Below are positions 35,201-40,669 of a stretch of DNA of 64,000 bases, one piece after another (position 1 is the stretch's first letter; each line of letters opens with the position of its first letter). The position numbers and the translations under genes were made by a program. The stretch is from the NCBI RefSeq assembly GCF_001704635.1, contig NZ_MAXF01000091.1:22497-86496 (forward strand). Direction: 5' to 3'. The notes below the pieces were generated by a model. That model made no database searches and was not told the origin of the DNA. It was given only the letters and a program-made list of their open reading frames with translations. Source of the DNA: Streptomyces sparsogenes (GTDB taxonomy: Bacteria; Actinomycetota; Actinomycetes; Streptomycetales; Streptomycetaceae).

Positions 35201-36429
35201 CGCCCGGGATGCCCGGCGCACCCGGCCAGCCCGGCGCGCTGGGTCAGCCCGGTGCATCCGGCGCACCCGGCCAGCCCGGTGCCCCCGGGCAGCCCGCCGT
35301 CCCCGGCGGCGTGCACGCCGCCGCGACGATGCTCGCGGGCGGCCCCGGCACGCCCCCGCCCGGTATGCCGGGCCCCGGCATGTCCGGCCCCGGCACCCCT
35401 CCGCCCGGCGGCGGATACGCCTATCCCGCGCCGCCGTCCGGCCAGCCGACCGTCGGCCCCGGCTATATGGCGGTGCTGCGCTACCGCGCGCAGGACGGCT
35501 CCGAGCAGCAGCTCATCCGCCGTTCCGCGCCCGGCACCCCGCACCCCGAGTGGCAGATCCTGCACGAGCTGCGCGGGATGAACGTCCCCCCGCAGCAGGT
35601 GCTCGAGCTGCACACCGAGCTGGAGTCCTGCGATCTGCCCGGCGGCTACTGCGCGCGCATGATCAAGGAGACCTGGCCGCAGGTGCGGATCAGCCACACG
35701 GCGGCGTACGGGCGCGACCACGCGACCCGCCAGCAGGGCGTACGCCACCTGATCGAGCATCAGGGGGAGTTGCACCAGGTGGCGGACGGCCCGGCCCGTC
35801 CGGCCCCGAACCGGGTGCCGCTGCCGCACCCCAGCCAGGTGCAGCGGGTGCCCCCGGTGCCGCCGGAGGCGCTGGCGCAGGAGCTGATCCAGTCGTTCGG
35901 CCCGCAGGGCGTCTTCCGGTTCGACCAGCGCGCGGTGTCGCGGATGGGCGTGCCGGACGTGGTCGCGCAGACGCTGGTCTGGGCGGGGCTGCCGATGGAC
36001 TTCGGGCCGTTCTTCTGGGCGCAGGCCCAGCAGGGCCGTCCGGTGCCGACGCTCGCCGAGCTGGCCGCCGAGCGCGGGGTGCAGCCCGCGCCGGACGCGG
36101 GGTCGTACCTGGTCATGGGCAATGACTTCGGCCGTCAGCTCTGCGTGCAGTACGGCACGGCGCACATCGTGGCGGTGCCGGTGGAGGCGGGCCCCGGCGG
36201 TACGTCGGTGCCGCCGCAGTTCGTCAACACCTCGCTGCCGGACTTCGTCCGCTGCCTGGCCCTGCTGGGCCGGATGTGGCGGCTGCGGTACGGGCTGACG
36301 CCCGAGCAGGCGGGCCGCTGGACGGTCGACTTCCAGGCGCAGCTCGCCTGCCTGGACCCGGCGGCGCTGTCCTCGCCGGACCACTGGTGGGCGGTGCTGC
36401 TGGAGCAGATGTGGGACGGCCTGCTCTGA
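32239..36429 (+). CDS. Giant repeat protein: Imm35/YrhB-like head, DDWPG and collagen-like repeats, deaminase, SUKH-4 tail
   Basis: 1396 residues. Residues 1-~90 resemble Imm35/YrhB immunity domains (MVTFAQAQERAELWINGDVPGYQQREVRVREFDLGFVAWAED). Residues ~179-580 are Gly/Ser/Ala repeats with 13 DDWPG motifs. Residues ~690-1065 are a collagen-like G-x-P region with HAAATM(F/L)AGGPG recurring three times. Residues ~1076-1185 are a deaminase-like domain with H1102-P-E1104 and Cys1131/Cys1138 (TELESCDLPGGYC), similar to XOO_2897-type deaminases. Residues ~1205-1396 are a SUKH-4 domain (LIQSFGPQGVFRFDQRAVSRMGVPDVVAQTLVWAGLPMDFGPFFWAQ). No TM or signal peptide. ATG 32239 has GGAGG ten bases upstream; GTG 32230 overlaps the previous stop. 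It is probably co-transcribed with the nuclease-SUKH gene. Confidence 0.8.
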   Translation: MVTFAQAQERAELWINGDVPGYQQREVRVREFDLGFVAWAEDRADGPVSDAPAEGARLVIARDSGDTTLWPALPVGEVIRRYEEEYGSAGGREETTSTGSRPQRIDLNATSFLLTPPAWLQEAADAMGIPDQRSGASGGGRGSDSGPAPAGPAGDSTGGTPGAGAAPPAAPDGDSAAGSGTAGGSADGGADDWPGSGTGSPAASGTAGGSADGGADDWPGSGTGSPAASGTAGGSADGGADDWPGSGTGSPAASGTAGGSADGGADDWPGSGTGSPAASGTAGGSADGGADDWPGSGTGSPAASGTAGGSADGGADDWPGASGPARGPAGGEPGVVDDWPGSGASGTAGAGAAAASGASGSYDGGSEAGASGGVGDGASGTDDWPGASGVAGAATAAASGASGSYDGGSEAGASGGVGDGASGTDDWPGASGVAGAATAAASGASGSYDGGSEAGASGGVGDGASGTDDWPGASGVAGAATAAASGASGSYGGGSGAGAPNGAADGAPGADDWPGASGAAGGYSGASGGGAPSGAADGASSTDDWPGAAGAGAPGGSGGAAGRSSAVDDWPGSGTSGASAGASDDDSRGGRQGVGADAAAGGDSPWGVPADSPAPGAPAGGTPWAGADTNSGSDDSDRSVAPPVTVFAPPLAGSDDEDTPAPGVRPDAKTELLAAGSALPPTAIAPALDMPPPSGPPAAGPGVPGAPPGAPGVPSAPPGVPGAPGAGPAVGQPAPPPPPSGPGAPGASAGGYVPTQLVSALDPEGLGAPGGAPGGAQTPPPPSAPGAPGAGATPPPGAPGQPGAADGMHAAATMFAGGPGAPGVPGAPGGPGAPAAPGGPAAPGAPGAPGVPGPPSVPGAPGAPGAGAPQPPGPPGPPGPPGPPGAPGQPAASGPQPPGPPGVPGAGGAQMPPPSGPAANFPGPPSAPGGMHAAATMLAGGPGAPGQPGAPGQPGAPGQPGVPGPGGAQMPPPPPGPGFPGAPGAPGAPGMPGAPGQPGALGQPGASGAPGQPGAPGQPAVPGGVHAAATMLAGGPGTPPPGMPGPGMSGPGTPPPGGGYAYPAPPSGQPTVGPGYMAVLRYRAQDGSEQQLIRRSAPGTPHPEWQILHELRGMNVPPQQVLELHTELESCDLPGGYCARMIKETWPQVRISHTAAYGRDHATRQQGVRHLIEHQGELHQVADGPARPAPNRVPLPHPSQVQRVPPVPPEALAQELIQSFGPQGVFRFDQRAVSRMGVPDVVAQTLVWAGLPMDFGPFFWAQAQQGRPVPTLAELAAERGVQPAPDAGSYLVMGNDFGRQLCVQYGTAHIVAVPVEAGPGGTSVPPQFVNTSLPDFVRCLALLGRMWRLRYGLTPEQAGRWTVDFQAQLACLDPAALSSPDHWWAVLLEQMWDGLL
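32773..33222 (+). repeat. 75-bp coding tandem repeat, six copies
   Basis: Six in-frame 75-bp units start every 75 bases from 32773. The first five are nearly identical at the DNA level, and the sixth diverges after the DDWPG motif. Each encodes a 25-residue Gly/Ser/Ala unit with ADDWPGSGTG at its centre. DNA identity including third positions points to recent duplication. Confidence 0.95.
33247..33768 (+). repeat. 129-bp coding tandem repeat, four copies
   Basis: Units beginning at the DDWPG codons start at 33247 (variant, 135 bp), 33382, 33511 and 33640. The 33382 and 33511 units are essentially identical DNA and the 33640 copy diverges in its second half. This second repeat family shares only the DDWPG motif with the 75-bp family. 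Three further DDWPG units continue to about 33960. Confidence 0.92.
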
Positions 36430-36522
36430 ACGAGCCCTGAAGTACGAGCCCGGAAGTACGAGCCCTGAAGTACGAGCCCTGATAGCGAGTCCTGAGGCGA
36501 ACAGCGCCAGAACATCAGGACC

Positions 36523-36558
36523 GAGGCGCCCGACCCCCGTGACGGGGGCGGGCGCCTC
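36523..36558 (+). terminator. Terminator hairpin after the giant repeat gene
   Basis: GAGGCGCCCG (36523-36532) pairs with CGGGCGCCTC (36549-36558), and CCCCC/GGGGG continue the stem inside after a one-base bulge. Before it, 36434-36483 holds about four imperfect copies of a 15-base AAGTACGAGCCCTG-like direct repeat just after the stop codon. Confidence 0.7.
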
Positions 36559-36717
36559 GTCGTTGTCCTGTCCGGATTCCGTGTCGGCGCCACGAGGGCA
36601 CGACCACGACAGCCCGGCCGAGGAAGATGGGCGGAGTGTCGCGTTATGTGCGATTAGCCGCGATCTATAAAGATGTGCGCCGGAGCGGTTGCATGCCGGA
36701 CAAAAGGGGTTCCAAGG

Positions 36718-37635
36718 ATGGGCGCATCGGTGTCACGTCAAGGTTTCACCATCGGCGGACGGGGCCGCGGCTACCGCCCCGAGCAGGTCGACCGCGCTCT
36801 GGCGGAGTTGTCCGACGCGCGCGACGCGGCGTGGGAGCGGGCCGCGCGGCTGACCGTGCTGAGCAATGAGCTGGCCGCCGAGGCCGAGCGGCTGCGCGAG
36901 GCGGTCGCTCAGTTGGCCCCCCAGACGTACGAATCGCTGGGCGACCGGGCGCGGCTGATTCTGTTCGCGGCCGAGGAGGAGGCCGCGAGCCTGCGGGCGC
37001 GCGCCGAGGCCTCGGCGCAGGAGCTGTGGGACGCCGCGCGGGCCGCGGCCCGTACGGTCGAGGAGGCCGCCCGCGAGGAGGCCGAGCGGGTGCGGGCCGC
37101 CGCCGAGGCGTCCGCGCGCGCCACCCTGGAGTCGGCCCAGGCGGATGTGGACGAACTGCGCGCCGCCTCGCGGCAGGACGCCAAGGAGTGGCGGGGCGAG
37201 GCCCTGTCCGCGCTGAAGGAGACGCGGCAGCGCAGCGCCGCCGTCCTGGCCGAGCTGGAGCGGGACCACGCCGAGCGCTGGGAGGCGGCGGGCCGGGAGA
37301 TCGCCCAGCGGGAGGCCGCGGTGGCCGAGGGCGTGGCGCAGATGGAGGAGCGCGCGCAGCGGAAGCTCGCCGAGGCCAAGCGGGAGTACGCGATGGCCGA
37401 GCAGGCGGCGCGGCTGCGGCAGGAGGACGCCCAGGCGCAGGCGGCGGAGATCATCGCGCAGGCGCGGGCCCGGGAGGAGCGTCTTGAGCGGGAGACGGAG
37501 CGGACGCTGCGCGAGCACGTGGAGCGGCGCGAGGAGCTCAAGTCGCATCTGGAGCATGTGCGGGGCAGCCTGGCGGCGCTGACCGGGCGGCCGGTCGCCG
37601 AGGACATCGGCTCGGCGCCGCAACCGGAAGCCTGA
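36718..37635 (+). CDS. DivIVA-like coiled-coil protein
   Basis: The 305-residue protein is almost entirely alpha-helical coiled coil rich in Ala, Glu and Arg, after a short N-terminal segment GFTIGGRGRGYRPEQVDRALAELSDARDAAWERA that matches the DivIVA-type membrane/cell-pole targeting motif (GY.pEQVD). Streptomyces carries several such proteins (often mislabelled cellulose-binding) with cytoskeletal or polar-growth roles like Scy and FilP. ATG 36718 has AAAGGGG upstream. No TM helix. It converges on an MFS exporter across an 8-bp repeat array. Confidence 0.72.
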   Translation: MGASVSRQGFTIGGRGRGYRPEQVDRALAELSDARDAAWERAARLTVLSNELAAEAERLREAVAQLAPQTYESLGDRARLILFAAEEEAASLRARAEASAQELWDAARAAARTVEEAAREEAERVRAAAEASARATLESAQADVDELRAASRQDAKEWRGEALSALKETRQRSAAVLAELERDHAERWEAAGREIAQREAAVAEGVAQMEERAQRKLAEAKREYAMAEQAARLRQEDAQAQAAEIIAQARAREERLERETERTLREHVERREELKSHLEHVRGSLAALTGRPVAEDIGSAPQPEA

Positions 37636-37664
37636 CGGCCCCGCACCGGCCCCGGGACTTCGCC

Positions 37665-37768
37665 GCGACCCCGCGACCCCGCGACCCCGCGACCCGGCGA
37701 CCCCGCGACCCGGCGACCCCGCGACCCGGCGACCCCGCGACCCCGCGACCCCGCGCTCCCGCGACCCC
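37665..37768. repeat. 8-bp tandem array, 13 units
   Basis: GCGACCC(C/G) repeats 13 times in register from 37665 to 37768, with one substituted unit (GCGCTCCC at 37753), and a degenerate fourteenth unit forms the stop region of the convergent MFS gene. It fills most of the gap between the coiled-coil and MFS genes. Confidence 0.9.
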
Positions 37769-37769
37769 G

Positions 37770-39485
37770 TTACCCCGCCGTCCGCGCCTGCTCGTCGGCG
37801 CCCGTGGCGCCTTCCGGGCCGGTCGCCCCCGCCGCGCCCTGCTCCCCGTCGGGCCCGTCGGGGGTCCGGCGCGGGGCGAGGAACAGCAGGATCAGCAGGG
37901 CCAGGACGGCGGCGCCCGCCGAGCCGACGTACACATGCTCGACGGCGGTGTCGACCGCGCGCCGCAGATAGTCGGCGGCCTGGTCGGTGAGGGTGCCGGG
38001 GTGCTCGAGCGCGCGGGAGACCGAGTCGAGGTCGTCGGGCAGGCCGGGGCGGATGGCGGAGGGGGCCACCTCCAGGCGTCCGGTCAGCGTGGCGTTGGCG
38101 ACGGCGCCGAAGACGGCCGCCCCCACGCACTGGCCGACCAGTCGGCAGAAGAGGATCGAGGCGGTCGCGGTGCCGCGCTCCGCCCAGCGTACGGACGACT
38201 GGACCCAGATGATCAGCGGTAGCTGGAAGAGACCGAGGGCCGCGCCGAGCAGCAGCATGATCAGCGCGGGCTGCCAGGCCGCGCCGGGGTCCGCGCCGGG
38301 GTAGGGGAGGAGCGGGAAGGCGAGCAGGACCAGCGCGGCGATCGAGACGCCGGTGATCGCGCAGCGCCGGAAGCCGATCCGGTTGTAGACGCGGCTGCTC
38401 AGGGCGGCGGAAATCGGCCAGCTGAGGGTCATGGCCGACAGCACGAACCCGGCCGCGATCGGGCCGAGGCCCAGGACCGACTGGCCGTAGGTGGGCAGGA
38501 AGACGGTCGGGGCGATCATCAGCAGGCCCAGCGCGCCGAGCGCGAGGTTGACGGCCGAGATCGTACGGCGGCGCCAGACCCAGCCGGGGATGATGGGCTC
38601 GGCGGCGCGGCGCTCGATCCACACGGTCCCGGCCATGCCCACCGCGCTGCCCGCGAACAGGGCGAGCGACGGCGCGGACAGCCAGGCCCAGGCCACTCCG
38701 CCCTGCACCAGGGCGGTCAGCAGCAGCCCGCCGGACACGAAGATCGCCAGGGCGCCGGCCCAGTCCACCCGGGAGGTGGCCACGGCCTCCCGGGCCGGCT
38801 CGTGCAGATGGCGGACGATCAGCAGCAGGGCGACGGCGCCGACCGGCAGGTTGATCAGGAAGATCCAGCGCCAGTCGGCGTATCCGGCGAGCAGCCCGCC
38901 GATGGCCGGGCCCGCCACGGAGGACAGGGCCCACACCGAGGAGAGCCGGGCCTGGATCTTCGGGCGCTCCTTGAGCGGGTACAGGTCGGCGGCGATGACC
39001 TGCACGGTGCCCTGCAGCGCGCCGCCGCCCAGGCCCTGGACGACGCGGAAGGCGATGAGGGAGCCCATGTCCCAGGCGCCCGCGCACAGCAGCGAGCCCA
39101 GCAGGAACAGCACGATCCCGAAGAGCAGGACGGGTTTGCGGCCGAAGGTGTCGGAGAGCTTGCCGTAGACCGGCAGACTGACCGTGACGGCGAGCAGATA
39201 GCCGGAGAACAGCCAGGAGAAGACGGAGAAGCCGCCGAGGTCGCCCACGATCTGGGGGATGGCCGTGGAGATGATGGTGGAGTCGAGCGCGGCGAGCGCC
39301 ATGCCGAGCATCAGCGCGGCGGCGACGGGGCCCCGGCGGGCGGGCGGCGACGGGGCCGCCTCGGGGGTGGGGGGTCCGGTGTCCGAGCCTGTCCGCCGTC
39401 GTGCGGTGCCGCCCACCGTACGCACTCCTTCCCCCGGCCGAGCCGGGTCTCGGGGCTCGGTCGCCAAGTCCGTTGTACTACCCAC
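37770..39485 (-). CDS. DHA2-family (14-TM) MFS drug exporter
   Basis: The 571-residue protein has about 14 hydrophobic helices. Motif C-like and family signatures are visible: LMLGMALAALDSTIISTAIPQIVGDLGG (motif D1 of EmrB/QacA), GKLSDTFGRKPVLL (motif A), FRVVQGLGGGALQGTVQVIAADLYP (motif B/C region). N- and C-terminal tails are Pro/Gly/Ala rich and cytoplasmic. It is a proton antiporter for hydrophobic or cationic drugs by family; the substrate is unknown. GTG start at 39485. No regulator lies next to it; the ABC operon is divergent. Confidence 0.87.
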   Translation of the reverse strand: MGSTTDLATEPRDPARPGEGVRTVGGTARRRTGSDTGPPTPEAAPSPPARRGPVAAALMLGMALAALDSTIISTAIPQIVGDLGGFSVFSWLFSGYLLAVTVSLPVYGKLSDTFGRKPVLLFGIVLFLLGSLLCAGAWDMGSLIAFRVVQGLGGGALQGTVQVIAADLYPLKERPKIQARLSSVWALSSVAGPAIGGLLAGYADWRWIFLINLPVGAVALLLIVRHLHEPAREAVATSRVDWAGALAIFVSGGLLLTALVQGGVAWAWLSAPSLALFAGSAVGMAGTVWIERRAAEPIIPGWVWRRRTISAVNLALGALGLLMIAPTVFLPTYGQSVLGLGPIAAGFVLSAMTLSWPISAALSSRVYNRIGFRRCAITGVSIAALVLLAFPLLPYPGADPGAAWQPALIMLLLGAALGLFQLPLIIWVQSSVRWAERGTATASILFCRLVGQCVGAAVFGAVANATLTGRLEVAPSAIRPGLPDDLDSVSRALEHPGTLTDQAADYLRRAVDTAVEHVYVGSAGAAVLALLILLFLAPRRTPDGPDGEQGAAGATGPEGATGADEQARTAG

Positions 39486-39574
39486 GATTCCATGCGGGAT
39501 CGGGGGATGGGAAGCGGGCGTCCGCCCCCTGGAACAGCGGACTTGATCCTTCCGTAGCGTCAGGGTGCAGCCTC

Positions 39575-39617
39575 TACCCCGAGACGGGGTACGCCTGAGG
39601 TCTCACACCCCTAGGGG
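39575..39617. promoter_or_regulatory. Cluster of three short inverted repeats in the MFS-ABC interval
   Basis: TACCCC-N5-GGGGTA (39575-39591), TGAG-GT-CTCA (39596-39605) and CCCCTAGGGG (39608-39617) lie side by side in the 395-bp gap between the divergent MFS and ABC genes. They are candidate operators for one or both. A possible -10 (TAGGGT, 39684-39689) for the ABC transcript follows downstream. Confidence 0.35.
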
Positions 39618-39716
39618 ATGTCCACCCCTTCCTCCTACCCGGGGTTCGTACCGGCGGAGGAGGTTTCCGACCTGCGGCGCTCTTAGGGTGGCTATGGCCG
39701 GCCTGACCGGGAGGGT

Positions 39717-39884
39717 ATGGCCAGCCCCACCACCGATAGGGAGCCAGGCACCATCGCGTCACCCCGTACGCCTGGACCACGCTTGAGGCACGCGGTCGAC
39801 GACCGTTCGGCCCCCGCAGACGACGCAGACAACCCAGATGACGCAGTACCCGCAGAAGCAGACGACCTAGGAGAGTCACCGTGA
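39717..39884 (+). CDS. Possible 55-codon acidic leader peptide overlapping the ABC ATPase start
   Basis: An ATG at 39717 opens a 55-residue frame (MASPTTDREPGTIASPRTPG... DDADNPDDAVPAEADDLGESP) whose TGA overlaps the GTG start of the ABC ATPase (GTGA). The peptide is acidic and disordered-looking. A GGAGG stands only two bases before the ATG, too close for normal initiation, so this may be a chance frame or leader peptide. The coupling geometry is the same as in the other operons here. Confidence 0.3.
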   Translation: MASPTTDREPGTIASPRTPGPRLRHAVDDRSAPADDADNPDDAVPAEADDLGESP

Positions 39885-40669
39885 CAACCGCTGTATCGAT
39901 TCCCAAGACCGGGGGCAGTGGGGGACATACGGCTGTTGCCGCCCGCGCACGCCAGGTGGTCAAGGCCTACGGCTCGGGGGAGACCCGCGTGGTCGCGCTC
40001 GACCATGTGGACGTCGACATAGCCCGTGGCCAGTTCACCGCGATCATGGGCCCGTCGGGCTCCGGCAAGTCGACCCTGATGCACTGCCTCGCCGGGCTCG
40101 ACACGGTGACCTCCGGTCAGATCTTCATCGACGAGACGGAGATCACCGGCCTCAAGGACAAGAAGCTCACCCAGCTGCGCCGCGACCGGATCGGCTTCAT
40201 CTTCCAGGCGTTCAACCTGCTGCCCACGCTGAACGCGCTGGAGAACATCACGCTGCCCATGGACATCGCGGGCCGCAAGCCGGACCGCGGCTGGCTGGAC
40301 CGCGTGGTGGAGACGGTCGGTCTCTCCGGGCGGCTCAAGCACCGGCCGAACCAGCTCTCCGGCGGTCAGCAGCAGCGCGTCGCCGTGGCGCGGGCCCTCG
40401 CCGCCCGCCCCGAGATCATCTTCGGTGACGAGCCCACCGGAAACCTGGACTCCAGGGCCGGCGCCGAGGTGCTCGGCTTCCTGCGGCGCTCGGTGGACGA
40501 GCTGGGCCAGACCATCGTGATGGTCACCCACGACCCGGTCGCCGCCGCGTACGCCAACCGGGTGCTGTACCTGGCCGACGGCCGGATCGTCGACGAGATG
40601 TACAACCCCACCGCCGAGCTGGTCCTCGAGCGCATGAAGAGCTTCGACGCGCGCGGGCGGGTGTCATGA
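39881..40669 (+). CDS. ABC transporter ATPase (LolD/MacB type)
   Basis: The 262-residue ATPase has Walker A GPSGSGKSTLMH, Q-loop IFQAFNLLPTLNALENITLPM, signature LSGGQQQRVAVARAL, Walker B IIFGDEPTGNLD and H-loop VMVTHDPVAA. The LLPTLNALENITLPM and DEPTGNLDS patterns are those of MacB/LolD-type ATPases that drive mechanotransmission with FtsX-like permeases. GTG 39881 has AGGAG seven bases upstream. Its stop overlaps the permease start (ATGA). Confidence 0.9.
   Translation: MTTAVSIPKTGGSGGHTAVAARARQVVKAYGSGETRVVALDHVDVDIARGQFTAIMGPSGSGKSTLMHCLAGLDTVTSGQIFIDETEITGLKDKKLTQLRRDRIGFIFQAFNLLPTLNALENITLPMDIAGRKPDRGWLDRVVETVGLSGRLKHRPNQLSGGQQQRVAVARALAARPEIIFGDEPTGNLDSRAGAEVLGFLRRSVDELGQTIVMVTHDPVAAAYANRVLYLADGRIVDEMYNPTAELVLERMKSFDARGRVS

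Noticed and set aside
31924..36384. 1486-residue minus-strand open frame opposite the giant repeat gene
   Set aside because: It is Arg/Gly-rich antisense of a repetitive high-GC gene. No domain is visible, whereas the plus strand ends in clear deaminase and SUKH-4 sequences.
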